Shown piece after piece: positions 36,711-48,258 of a stretch of 64,000 nt of DNA. This DNA comes from Calonectria ilicicola. Its lineage: Eukaryota > Ascomycota > Sordariomycetes > Hypocreales > Nectriaceae. The first letter of the stretch is position 1. The number at the start of each line of letters is the position of its first letter. A program made the translations under genes and the position numbers. The stretch covers positions 1,798,001 through 1,862,000 of the forward strand of contig CP085831.1 in the NCBI GenBank assembly GCA_020809705.1, in the 5' to 3' direction. A model generated the notes under the pieces. The model worked only from the letters and a program-made list of their open reading frames with translations, did not search any database and was not told the origin of the DNA.

Positions 36711-38693
36711 ATGCAACTTGCCGCGCTCGGAGTTTTGCTTCTATCCAACTCGGCTGTGGCATCGACATCCCAAGCCTGGATCCGAGCTGCTGACCCGGCC
36801 GCTTGTGAGCCATACTCCGTTCAACCCGGAGATTCGTGCATGACCATTGCGAGGCATGCCAATGCCACATATGCGCAAATCATTTCGTGGAATCCAGATG
36901 TCAATTTGGAATGCTCGTAAGTATGATTCGTATTGATGGTGTTTCATTCGGAACTGATGTGTGAATGGCAGAAATCTCAAGGATTTTGAAGGTAAAAACC
37001 TTTGCATCAGTAACCCACAGGGCAATTATGCCATTCCAAGCAACAGCCAGGGTTCTGATCAGGTCGTAACCACCACTGCGTAGGTTCTATGGTAGCGCAC
37101 TGATTTGAGCAAGCATTGTCACTAACATCATCTACAGACCTATTCCATCGCCTACACCCGATGATACGACTTCTATATGTGGGGAGTATCACTTCGTGGA
37201 GCTGGGAGAAGATTGCTCCTACTTCACATCCAAATACAGCATCACGCTCAAAGACTTGCAAGTCTCTCTCTTCAGTCATTTGATGATGTCCCAAAACTGA
37301 CTCACCAAATCAAGCCTCTTTCTCAATCCGCATGTCTGGGATAACTGCACCAATGTTTACAAAGACTATTACTACTGTGTTAGGCCAGTTGGCTCCATAT
37401 CAACTTATCCTGGGTACCTACCGCCCACCTCATCAAAAGAATTCGTTCAAACACCTACTACGGACCTGCCAATGGTCGATGATCCTTTTCAAGACTACCA
37501 AAATATACGACCAATTATTCCTCTAGCCAACAACACTCGACAAGACTGTTACGAGTGAGCATACACGGTTCCCATCACACAATCTGGTCTGCTTGCTAAT
37601 TATACCTCTAACAAAAGCTATTTGTACCTTGAAAATATCACCATGACTCCCCAGCTAGCAAACTGCTGGTCCATGGCCCATGTATATGGTATTAGTCCCG
37701 AGGCAAGTTTGTAGTTAGACTCTACTCTTGCAACGACTGACAATGATAAGGAATTTGTTCTTTGGAACCCCTCCCTTAAACAAAACACATCCGGGTCTTC
37801 AGATGCAGCAAACGATTACGGGTATCCATGCACAGTCAGTGAGAGCATGTCCTATTGTGTAGCTCTCGAGTCTCCCACCCCTGGTAAGTTTTTATCGTTA
37901 CTCTTGCGAGACTAAGAATCCACAAAGCTAAAAAAGAAATGTAGCCCCAGAGGCAAGCGCGATAGCCCCTCCAAGTCCTCGAGCAGCAGGGGAAATTGAA
38001 AACTGCACTGCCTGGTTCGCCCCGGAGGATTATGATACGTGCGAATCGGTCCTCATAGACACTTTTCTGAAGATTGAACAGTTCTACTATATGAATCCAT
38101 CAGTCAAGAGTGACTGCACTGGTATGACAGTCGGCACCTACTACTGCATTAAATCCGATCTGGAGCTTGTGCCTCCCAGTCTCACTCCAACCGTCACCAC
38201 CGCAACTGCTACCAGTACAAGCACAGGTATCACAACACCATCGCCTATTCAGGAAGGCATGGTGTCAACATGTAATAAGTTCTACTTCGTTCAATCTAAC
38301 GATGGCTGCTTTGATATAGCTAACGATCACGGGGTCGCCTTATCTGACTTTTATGCATGGAACCCGGCTGTGAAAACAGATTGCATGGGACTGCAAGCAA
38401 AAGTCTATGTTTGCATTGGTGTTTACTTGGCGAATGGAGGAACACGCACCAGTTCATCCACCAAGGCGACTGCATCAAGCACCAGTGGCGTTGCGTCCAC
38501 GCCGACGCCGACGCAAGATGGCATGGTTAGCGGCTGTACATCCTTTTATTACGTCAAGTCTGGTGATGGATGCTGGGCCATTGCCAATGACAAAGGGATT
38601 GACCTAAATGACTTCTACTCATGGAACCCTGCCGTAAAAACAGACTGCACAGGATTACAACCAGACGTATACGTTTGTGTTGGCAGAGGATAA
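36711..38693 (+). CDS. Secreted multi-LysM protein (six LysM-like modules)
   Basis: Seven exons (36711-36916, 36972-37079, 37138-37257, 37315-37554, 37618-37702, 37751-37883, 37945-38693) sum to 1,641 nt, 546 aa, all in phase. Signal peptide at residues 1-18. Six LysM-like modules follow, each with a WNP/LNP/MNP motif and paired cysteines: YSVQPGDSC...SWNPDV, YHFVELGEDC...FLNPHV, a divergent third, a fourth with YYMNPSV, and two near-identical C-terminal ones (FYAWNPAVKTDC, FYSWNPAVKTDC) joined by Ser/Thr linkers. Introns 3 and 5 use GCAAGT donors. LysM proteins bind chitin oligomers, shielding hyphae or scavenging immune-eliciting fragments. Divergence from a subgroup C chitinase is a recurrent arrangement in filamentous fungi and suggests co-expression. 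Confidence 0.9.
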
Positions 38694-38769
38694 AGCAGAC
38701 AGTGTATGGGAGGACTTGATATGTATTGTATTGTGTGTTTATTTTCACAATGTAGGCCTTGGCTCGTTC

Positions 38770-40494
38770 TCACCGCATCCCACGATGGTAAAACTCATCC
38801 TTTTCCACAATTCCAAGCGTCATGAGCTTATATGGATCCATATTCGGTCGATCCATGGCTGGATTACATACATGACGCTCAAAACCCGTCCCCGTTGGGA
38901 TTCTGTTCCCCGCGCTTGCATCATTCTCATCTTCCATAAATGGATTTTCCCCGTGATTGTACAGGAAGTCTTGGACCTCGTCAGTGACGTCAATATAGAC
39001 CTGCGCCCCAGGCCCAAATTCTGGGTCAACGTAGACGGTGACCTTGGGGCGTTGCGCAGGGTCTCGCTCGACCCAAGCAAGCTTTTGCTGCATGTCACGC
39101 AGCAGATCCCGATAGTTACCACGAGACTTGATAAAAACCAGAAAGTTCAGCTCAATGGATCGTAGCGTTGGTGACAGTGTACTGATAAGAGAAAATAGAT
39201 CCGCTTGCTTTACATAGAAACGGGAGAGACCAAAGTGTTGAAGCTGCGTCCACCTGTCGACTGGGAATAAAGTGCGAAGTGGGATGAAATGTTCCTCTGC
39301 GCCAGAGGAGATGAATCCACCAGTATCAACCTCAGCGTTGGTTGAAAGACTAACATGTTTCAGGCCAGCGGCCTTGCCGAGCGCGCTGCACAGATGGTCG
39401 GTACGGGATTGGGGCCAGTTTTCGCCATCCTGGCCACGAACAGCGAGAGCTAGACTAATACGGGACATGGTAGGCCGACCAAAGATATCGAGCAAGCATT
39501 TGTACTCTTCACTGCTTGGATCATCAAAAAGCCGACAATTAAGCCCCGTAAGTAGCTGACTGGTATCAACAACGAATTCTGAGATGGTAGCTGACTGGCA
39601 CCCGACAAGAGTACGTGCCAATAAACAAAACCCACGCCATTGGTTTTTGACATGTTCTCTTCTCCAAGATGCAAGCGGAGCCTGCCCAGTAAAACTACGC
39701 GTCGACATTGACCAGCCACGCGGAATAGGGTAGATAAAGCCCGGTGGCAGCGCGCGGATCATTGGTGTCTGATAAAGTGGGAACATGGGCTCACCATGAG
39801 CGCTGGGAGTTAAAGTGATCTTTCGCAAACGGGGAAAGCGTGTTAAAGCGTATGCAAATGCCTTTTGATCCGCGCCAGAATCGATAACCGCCTTTTGTTG
39901 CTTTACGAGCTGGTTATAAAGCTGGTATGACTGCTTTGGGTCCAGTTTTGCCGCGAGCTTTTTGGCAACTTCGGAGTGATCAGGTCGATGAACATCACCG
40001 CGCCCATACCGCTTTAGACGCCCGAGTATTTCTTGGTAGATGCGCAAATATTCGCTTGGGACACCATTGTAAGGAGCCGGATCCTCAATATCTGAAGAGT
40101 CATCATTATCGGATTCGAACGAGTCAGCTAGGCGTGCATCGTCATAGATGATTTCAGTGACGGTTTGGCGGAAATTTTCATGTGCTGCAACCTGATTGCA
40201 GACGTCCACATTTCGCGGGTTGGGTGAAAGAAAGACACGATCGAATTTCAAATTGACCAGACCATGGAGGTGTCTACAAGCCAATCGGAGAGATTTGAGG
40301 TCGCGGTTTGGGAGGAATGAAGAGATTGCTACGACAACCTCGGGCGGGACGGCGCCAAATTGTCCAAGAGATGGCGTACGCGCGAGAGCTGGCGAGGGCA
40401 TCATGAGGGTGATTGCAAGGAAACCAGGAAGAACATAGAAAGCTGCAGCATGGGTTTGAGGCAAGAAATGCGGGTGTGGACGGATGGTAAGCAT
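38770..40494 (-). CDS. F-box protein
   Basis: Intron-less frame of 574 aa from ATG 40494; Met31 or Met32 (40404/40401) is an equally good start because the first 30 residues precede the F-box and look non-conserved. The F-box (VPPEVVVAISSFLPNRDLKSLRLACRHL) is at about residues 50-80, followed by an acidic linker (SDNDDSSDIEDP) and leucine-rich strands. The role would be substrate receptor of an SCF ubiquitin ligase; the substrate is unknown. It is convergent with the LysM gene, with only 76 bp between stops. No damage seen, unlike the F-box gene at 2.7 kb. Confidence 0.8.
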   Translation of the reverse strand: MLTIRPHPHFLPQTHAAAFYVLPGFLAITLMMPSPALARTPSLGQFGAVPPEVVVAISSFLPNRDLKSLRLACRHLHGLVNLKFDRVFLSPNPRNVDVCNQVAAHENFRQTVTEIIYDDARLADSFESDNDDSSDIEDPAPYNGVPSEYLRIYQEILGRLKRYGRGDVHRPDHSEVAKKLAAKLDPKQSYQLYNQLVKQQKAVIDSGADQKAFAYALTRFPRLRKITLTPSAHGEPMFPLYQTPMIRALPPGFIYPIPRGWSMSTRSFTGQAPLASWRREHVKNQWRGFCLLARTLVGCQSATISEFVVDTSQLLTGLNCRLFDDPSSEEYKCLLDIFGRPTMSRISLALAVRGQDGENWPQSRTDHLCSALGKAAGLKHVSLSTNAEVDTGGFISSGAEEHFIPLRTLFPVDRWTQLQHFGLSRFYVKQADLFSLISTLSPTLRSIELNFLVFIKSRGNYRDLLRDMQQKLAWVERDPAQRPKVTVYVDPEFGPGAQVYIDVTDEVQDFLYNHGENPFMEDENDASAGNRIPTGTGFERHVCNPAMDRPNMDPYKLMTLGIVEKDEFYHRGMR

Positions 40495-41143
40495 AATTTA
40501 CAAATGATCCCCGCCAGTGCCTGCACAGTGCGGACCGCTTGCTCGCTCCCCCAGTGGACCCACCTAATTTAGCTTAGTTAGTGGCCGCTGATCCGTGTTT
40601 AGCGCTATGGCCCGCTGGCGCAAGCGAAGGGAAACGAAGCAGCCAATGAATGAGTGCACTCTCAATGCAACGAAGACTGACACCTTATTCATTGAGGTTC
40701 TCAAAAAATGATGTCGAGCCCATATGAGACTTCATTGATTGTGTGATACTAACAGGATTTGTACATCTGAGACGAGGAACTTCTCTCTTGTGTTCATCGA
40801 TAACACGAGATTCAAGCCGTTGTGATTTTGAATTTCCACTGGCCGTGAGCTGCCTTTCCAACATCAAGTCAACGACATCTCTGAATAGCATTAATTTAAT
40901 GACGCATTTTTGCCTACCTAAATACATCATACTCTCTAAGCAAGATTCTGACATAAACGGTAAAAAGAAACAATGCGATGATCAACATAAATATGATTCT
41001 CTCCTAGACTTTCCCTACTACGCTTGAAAATCATATCTCATGTCCAACGTATTACAACCATTTCGCGCCAACAATCAATACATAACTCATCTGTTTCAAA
41101 TACCGCTTCAAGTGGGAAAAATATCGTCTCTAAACTTTATTCA
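40495..41143. other. Intergenic
   Basis: No gene seen; short frames around 40685-41027 on both strands are unconvincing. Confidence 0.4.
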
Positions 41144-42577
41144 CTAGCAATCCGCATCTGATGCAGTTAAGGGAATTTGCTTCCTAGGTAGCCGGGCTTC
41201 TTTTCTAAGTTTCGCCGCCATGTACATTCCTTCGGGAATGAATTTGGCCCACCACTTACTATACTCCTTGTTCCACTTAGAGCTGAGACAAACGTCTGAA
41301 CTCTTTCGAAGGTCGGGATTGACTATTTCCCCCGTTGAAGAAGGGCTTTGGATTTCCTCCATGGCCTTACGGGTAGCTTCCTCCCATTCAGATCGGCTCT
41401 CTGATGTGGTTAGGATAGGATCTAATAGCTTCAAGGCCTCTTTGGAAAATTCGATCTGAGTGGGCTCCTTGTCCGGTTTATTGGCTTGGATAGTGTCGGG
41501 ATTGAGCGCCATTACCGTGTTCAGCAGGGCGCGGCGGGTACTAAGCGTTGTTGAATGTCGCTCAATCTTCATATCGATTTGATGCTTGCCCCAGGATTTG
41601 GTTGTTCTCTTAGGCGTCACGAGAAAGCTGTGCGAGAAGATGCAGAATATAATCCAGAAAGACATTAGGTAGGCATTCAGGTTTTTGGTCGCTGATGCGG
41701 CCAGGGCCAGAGCCCACTGGCCCAAAATGAGGAACCGGAGAACGAAGCGGAAAACCGCAGTTTGAGGTCTTGAAGGTGGCTTTCCATCCGGCACAAGTGG
41801 GCGGTTAAGAAGTGAGTTTACCAGCGTGCTTTCTCCGTATACAGCTAGCCATTTGCTGGAGTTGATGTGCTCCGCGACGAGAATGAGTCGCGCATGTCCG
41901 TATTTAGAGCTGTGTCCCACACGATGCAGGCGGCGCGGTTGCCGGCCATATAACAATGCCACTGCATATCCCGTTCCGGGAACAATTAATAGGTAGGCGA
42001 AGGAAATCCATGCCTTGAAGAAGGCGCTGATAAGAATGGTGGCGATGAAAAGAGCCCAACCGCATGCCAGATAGAGGTTACCAATGGTGCACCAAGCAAT
42101 CCATTTGGCGCGCCTCTGCTTTGAGTTGGCATCGAGACTTAGGCGCGAAACGTGAACAACTTCTAGGACTTGGGGCCTTCGCTCGATAGATTTATCAGAC
42201 ATATTGTGATGATCATTCTCAACCTCGACAGTCGGATAGGAACTTTGGAGGAGCCGGAAAGTCTCTGCGCTGCTCACTGTATACTGGTCGCCATAGCGGC
42301 CATCAATGGCCTGCAGAGCAGTCGTGACTCCATAGCGATCTTGATGGCACTCTTCATTGGAGAAGCTGTCAGAGTCTTCCAGTAGAAGGCGGCTGGCGGA
42401 TGGGGTAACGACCCAGGTCCAGGGCAAAACGTGCCCTGTCAGCTGCAACGTGTGCAGTTTCGGGGCGGTTTCGATGAAGTCGATGACGGCCGAGAATGGG
42501 AGAATGCCGGCAATCTCCCCGGCCCAACCATACTGGTTGAAGAAGTTATTGAGCGATCTGATTGCAGACTCCAACAT
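41144..42577 (-). CDS. HET-linked multi-pass membrane protein, paralog A (unnamed family)
   Basis: Intron-less, 477 aa. It is clearly paralogous to the 50618-51961 gene: the two share ordered motifs IDGRYGDxY (about residue 90), YGESTLVNxLLNxPL (about 250), LSxRRALLNT, ALNPDT (about 350), WEEATRxAM and KFIPEGMxMA near the C terminus. Hydrophobic segments lie at about residues 165-215 (two or three TM helices) and 285-335 (two helices). No enzymatic motif is recognised. Its start codon lies 402 bp from that of the HET-ankyrin gene, divergently arranged, so the two probably share a promoter region. Function unknown; a role tied to HET signalling at a membrane is inference from position only. 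Confidence 0.75.
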   Translation of the reverse strand: MLESAIRSLNNFFNQYGWAGEIAGILPFSAVIDFIETAPKLHTLQLTGHVLPWTWVVTPSASRLLLEDSDSFSNEECHQDRYGVTTALQAIDGRYGDQYTVSSAETFRLLQSSYPTVEVENDHHNMSDKSIERRPQVLEVVHVSRLSLDANSKQRRAKWIAWCTIGNLYLACGWALFIATILISAFFKAWISFAYLLIVPGTGYAVALLYGRQPRRLHRVGHSSKYGHARLILVAEHINSSKWLAVYGESTLVNSLLNRPLVPDGKPPSRPQTAVFRFVLRFLILGQWALALAASATKNLNAYLMSFWIIFCIFSHSFLVTPKRTTKSWGKHQIDMKIERHSTTLSTRRALLNTVMALNPDTIQANKPDKEPTQIEFSKEALKLLDPILTTSESRSEWEEATRKAMEEIQSPSSTGEIVNPDLRKSSDVCLSSKWNKEYSKWWAKFIPEGMYMAAKLRKEARLPRKQIPLTASDADC

Positions 42578-42979
42578 GGCTCAACAGCCCAGATGGCGCG
42601 TTTGTTTGCCCAGCGATGGCTGTGATCGCGAAGGTGAGATTGCGGGAAATGAGATAGGCCAGACAGCAGCGTAAGCAAGGCTGCCGCCCATTTTGCTAAG
42701 TTGACGGGGCATTGTGTGGTGATGCAGGGTACTTCGCGCCAATATGCAAGTTGCTGTCGTTGTGATTGGATACAAGGGGTCAAGCTGAACCAGGGCTTGG
42801 CCGCCACTGCACCAAGGATTCGCTGAGGGCTGAGGCTGTGGGTCAGATCCGTCGTAATCCCGTCATCTGACAAACTGGTGGTGTTTCTCTAGGCGCCGTG
42901 CGAAGGGCGGCACGGTTCAAAAGAAGCAGCTCATCATTCTTTCTTTGCGCAAATCGCAATCTTCAAAAGGACAAGCGCC
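42578..42979. promoter_or_regulatory. 402-bp divergent intergenic region
   Basis: Between the start codons of membrane paralog A and the HET-ankyrin gene; short enough to be a bidirectional promoter. No specific motif is claimed. Confidence 0.4.
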
Positions 42980-45900
42980 ATGGCGGCTCTCGCGAGGCGC
43001 GGCAATCGTCGCATTCCCGCAGACACATTTTCGGAAACTGTCGCGAAATTTGGCCTCTGTCCCAACCGACTCTGGGCTGTTGTTGGTGAGCACCTAAACG
43101 AGCTGCTCCCGGACGGGGCACTGCCTGGTCATAAGGACCACGAAACTTGCACCTTTGACTTTTGCGAGTGGTCGCAAAAGGACTTTACGACTGTTCAACA
43201 GCGCCACGAATGCGCTGATCGTGATGAGTGCCAGTCACTTCTGTTTCCTAAAAGCTTTCTTGACGAAGCCATCTTGAACGAACGCTCGGTGGCTTGGAAG
43301 CTGGATGGATCGGCCCTCATTGACTGGCCTGAGCCGTACATGGCCGTTTCCCACGTCTGGTCTGATGGAACCGGCGCTGGCGCGTGGCCAGATGGCGAAG
43401 TAAATGAATGCCTGTACAACTTTTTTCGCGATGCAGCGAAACGATTTTCCTGCTCAGGAATTTGGTGGGACACGATCTGTATTCCTAGAGGAAAGATTGC
43501 GCGAAATAAGGCTATTGACAAGATGCACAACAACTACCAAGACGCTCGCATCACTTTAGTGCACGACTGCTTCCTGCGAAGCTGGGACTGGATCGATGCT
43601 GAAACAGCATGCTTTGCAATTTTGCTGTCTCCTTGGTTCAGCCGCGGGTGGACAGCGCTTGAGTTGGCCATGTCGCGCAAGGTCAAGATTGTGTTCAATG
43701 GACCGGCTGATCACCCCATCATCAAGGATCTGGATGAGGAAATTCTCGCTAAAGAACTGGAAAATGATGAAAGCGACGAGCCGTTGACGCGACATCAAAA
43801 AATCAGCAAAATCATTAGAAATCTCCGAACTGGCATTACATCACTTGATGACCTTCTTGGCGTGCTGGGCTCACGATACACGTCATGGCCTCGAGACATG
43901 CTCACCATTGCCAAGCTCTTGGTTGGTGTTGAACTTGAGACTACGGAGCAGCAAAAACCCCATGAATTGCAGAGAAGCATCTTGAAGAAGCTGGGAAAGG
44001 TTTCCCCTGGCAACCTTTTCCACAGCTCCGCCACTATTTCCGACGGGACGGGTTGGTGCTCAACGAGACTTTTCGATATGCCTAGATCCACCGCCACATC
44101 ATCGCTCCAGGTTGAAAATGAGCTAAACCTACGAGGAACTTGGCAACCTATCCTTCTCGAAAGTATACTGGAGAACTCTTCGTTTATTTGGCATCAGACG
44201 CATCCACTAGTCAGAAAGATGCTTGAGGAGCACTTAGAGGAAGGAGATTGTACGCTGTTGGCTGAAGTTGACCAATTTGAACTCCTTGAGGAGGACCCTC
44301 ACAATATTGGAAGAGCTCTACTTGTAAGACAAAGCGATGAGGCTGACTCTTACGAGTACTTGGGAGCCTTGTACTTCCATCCCGCACTACCTTGCGAGGA
44401 AATTTCTGACGGAGAACCCCAAGAAATTGTTATCCTGGGAGGTTTGGAAAGCCAAGCTGAGTAAGATTTTAAGGACCTACACTCGTCTAAAGGAGAATTT
44501 ACTAATCATTTATTTGTGCACAGAGAGGACGCAAACCCAGAGTTGGATAGTTCGGGCGATGATGCTGAAGAAGAAAATGACATTGAAGAGCCAGAAAGCG
44601 AGAACGCCCCGGCAGAGAATCAATTGACTTTGCCATACCGAAATAAGCAAAGGAGTCCAGATATCGCCTCACACGGCTGGACAGCACTACATTTTGCTGT
44701 TTGGAGAAGTCAGACCGAAATTGCCAAGACCCTCATAAATGAAGGAGAGGTTGATGTCTCTGCCCGCGATCGTCTTGATCGCCAAGCAATTCATCTTGCA
44801 GCGGAAAGGGGAAATCTTGAGCTAGTTAAATTTCTCCACTTTGCCCAAGACCCGTCAGAGTACGATATATCGGGAGTCCTCGAGTGGGCTGTCTGGGGCG
44901 GCTCTGCGGACGTCGTTGGCTTTCTGCTCACTCAGCACTATATGCCGGAGAACATGGGCAGGAATGTGCTCAAAACTATTTCTGAGCTGGGATTCACGCC
45001 ACTTCTTGATCTCTTCCCAGAAGCCATCTCATCTTTAAACGACGACGCGGCGCAAGGCCCAAGCCCTCTTCATATTGCTGCAGAACATCACCACACTGAC
45101 GTCGTCGCTTTCTTGATTGAATCCACCGCGGACCTGAACGGGAGAGACGAATTTGGACGAACAGCACTACATGTCGCAGCAGCATCAGGAAGTTTGCCTA
45201 TTGTCAAACTATTGGTCAACGACGACAATATCAACCTTGTAGACCGCTATAGACGGACCCCACTCCAACAAGCCCTCTTATTCAATCGACCAGAAGTAGC
45301 GCGGTTTTTGATCGAGCAAAACTCTCAGATTCGTATTGTTGATCCCGCCATAGACTGGACGCCGCTACACTTTGCAGCTTACCATGGCGATCTGGAAACA
45401 GCTCAACAAGTCATCATGAGATCTGAAGATATGGTAAATTTCAAGGACCGCAGAGTTGGATGGACAGCACTCCATCTTGCGGCTATGCAAGGTCATATCA
45501 AGGTTGCAAAAGCTCTCTTGGATGCACAAGCCGTACCCCATGAACAGGATTTTCGGGGGTGGACTCCGGGGATGCTTGCTGTGTTTAAAGAAAACTCTGG
45601 TATTGTCAAAGCCCTTGGTGGCGCGTCTCAGAATCATCCAGGAAGTGTGGTAAGCTTGAGTCGTTGGACTGATCTACACTTTGCCGCTATTGATGGGCAA
45701 CCAATCCTCAAACTTCTAAAACAAAAGGTTGCATCCAAAGCGCCAGACAAGCCTCCGGAGAACCAGCAGATCGATAACCCTGATGCCTTACCAGACTCGA
45801 ACCCACCTATTGATCCGACAGACAGGGGCCTTGATACGGTGATAGGATATGCTGCAATGCAAAATCGCCCAAATCTAATCAAGCTACTTTTGAAGTGGGG

Positions 45901-47464
45901 CGAAGATATAAATACCAGGACCCGCGATGGCGCAAGCTGTTTACATTATACGGCATCATCTGGGTCGGTCGGGTTGACCCGGTATCTTCTCGAACACGGC
46001 GCAAAATCTACGGTAGAAGACAGACATGGGCAGATGCCTTTGCACTGGGCAGTCAAAGCGGGAACTCGTGGCACTGTTGATCTATTGATCAAGAGAGGCA
46101 GTGATCCAAATTCGAGAGCATTTTGGAGAAGATTTAGACCGATACATTACGCCGTCTACTATAATCGCATTGCTCTTGTGGACTTGTTAATGAATGTCGG
46201 TGGCGATATTACGGCTACTGAGGAACGCGGCCAAACAGCCCTGGGGCTCGCCATTGAACAGGGCAACCTCACAATAGTTACAATGATGATTGAACGAGGC
46301 GTGAATTTTTATGAGATGCAATTTGAAGGAACGTCAATGTTGCAACTTGCAGCAGAGTTGGGGCGAACGGAAATTGCGAAGCTGCTACTTAGCAAAGGTG
46401 CTGATGTGGGGCACGTTGACATGAATGGGTTCACAGCGCTCCATTATGCCGCCTGGAGAGGACAGGATGCTGTTGTCAGTTTACTGCTCGAAAAGGGGGC
46501 AAATATCAATGCAGTGGATTCTCGTGGCTATACGCCATTCCATGTAGCCAGAGAGCACCTTCACGACTCAACGATATCACTACTTCATGACAGGGGCGCG
46601 AGTGATGATTTACCCCCACTTCCGCAAGAGACCGTTCTGAGAAAATTAGCCCTGAGCAGAGGAGAAATGAATGAAGTGCTTACCAGCTGGACACATGATC
46701 ACCCACTCCATCAAGCAATTAGAGACGGTGATGTGAACTCGGCCAAAACCATGATAAAAAGCGGATATGATGAGGACAGGGATGTAAGGCCATTACACGT
46801 GGCCGTGAAACATGGCCGCGTCGATATTGCAGACCTTCTCATTGATAAAGACCCGGATTTGATTCATGCCGTGTACGACCTTCGTGTTACCCCGCTTGGT
46901 TATGCAGCAGCCGAGGGCTCGGAAGATATGGTTATCTACTTCCTCAGGAAAACAGAACATGGAGGTGGTGGCTTTTTGAAATTTAGACGGCCAAAGTTGT
47001 CGCAAGAAGACTTGAATCACGCATTGAAGTATGCTCTCATGACAGGCCATGACAGGATCGCAGCCTTGCTCATTTCACGCGGCGCCGATTTCAGGGGTTT
47101 GGATGTCGGTTATGGTGGCTCTCTCCCGATTTGGTACTATGCTATATACAGTGGCTCTGTTTCAACAGTGGAGTTACTAATGCAGCATGGATTTGATGTC
47201 GATACCAGATTTGCTCGAGATGGCTGTACAGCACTTCATTATGCTGTATGGCATGGGCATATTCTGATCGCAAGGCTACTTATCCAGCACATGTCTTCCG
47301 TCGATACCATAGACAACGACGGCAAACCGGTTGTTGTTTATGCGGGAGAGTACAGTAACAAGCCTATGCTATATTATCTGATGGAAAATAACATAGGAAA
47401 ACACAGCTGGTTTCAGGCAGAGGAAAGTTACAAGAACCGGGTGGAGATTTTTAAGAATTTGTAA
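42980..47464 (+). CDS. HET-domain protein with about 25 ankyrin repeats
   Basis: Exons 42980-44460 and 44524-47464 (63-bp intron, GTAAGA...CAG) give 1,473 aa. The ATG is in an excellent context (gccATGG). Residues about 125-215 form a divergent HET domain (YMAVSHVWSDG, IWWDTICIPRG, NNYQDARITLVHDCF, WFSRGWTALELAMS). The intron falls in an acidic linker. Exon 2 is nearly all ankyrin repeats (GWTALHFAVW, GRTALHVAAASG, GFTALHYAAWRGQ and others), about 24-25 by eye. No NACHT or NB-ARC P-loop is visible, so this is a direct HET-ANK fusion and not a three-part NLR. HET domains start programmed cell death; ankyrin arrays usually sense a partner. The frame is fully open. Confidence 0.9.
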
Positions 47465-48258
47465 TCGAACCGGGACGGTTGATGATGACTGGCGGCTCTG
47501 GCAAATGTGAAGGGAGAACTTGGATAGTTAGCTATCAATATTATGGTCGAAGGGTTTGCTATTAAAATTGAAGACTTGGCATCATATTATTCGTTGATGA
47601 ACTGCTAGTCTGCTTTGACTTTCACTCATTCAAACCATATGATCAAGCAATCAATAGATACATCGACGCTAGGTAGCAATATACAGGGCTAAATTCGGCC
47701 CCCGGGAATATTCTCATCCAGTATCCCGACGACTTTGATATTACTTTTCATCAGGTGAAAATAAAATACAGTTACAAAAAGTTTCAACGAAACCGAACCA
47801 CTTGCTTCTTGTCTCACGTGACGCCAGCACTTGTTCAACAGTACGATGGTGCCTATGCACGTCATTGGCTACATCATGTAGATGAGGACATTAATGCGAT
47901 TTTAGCCAGTGACACGCAAATGCACCATCGTGACCAGGTAAGATGGTCAGCTCAGCCTCAATTATAGCTCGTCAGCGAACTGGTGCTTTGGACTCAAGTC
48001 AGACTTGTTTTGATCATGCATAAGGGTTAGAACAAGATCCAGAATTGCAGAGCCAGCTACATTCTTGTCATTAGTCTCGGAACCACTCTCCCTCAGCCAT
48101 GAGTCTCCATAGCATAAACATCCAGGATACTGTCGCCAGGGCGATAAGTTGGAACTCCGTAGAGTTCGCGATAGGATGAGGCAAATTCCGTCCCATGCTC
48201 TGTGACCTACACTGATTCTTGCCTACCTGCATTTGCAGATATCTAAATGGCGTTCTGT
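47465..48258. other. Intergenic between convergent HET genes
   Basis: About 0.8 kb; no gene recognised. A 70-codon frame without ATG start at 47755-47967 is not credible. Confidence 0.4.

Noticed and set aside
44994..47050. Antisense frames across the ankyrin exon
   Set aside because: Shadows of the periodic ankyrin coding sequence.
47755..47967. 70-codon frame between the convergent HET genes
   Set aside because: No ATG start and no recognisable motif.
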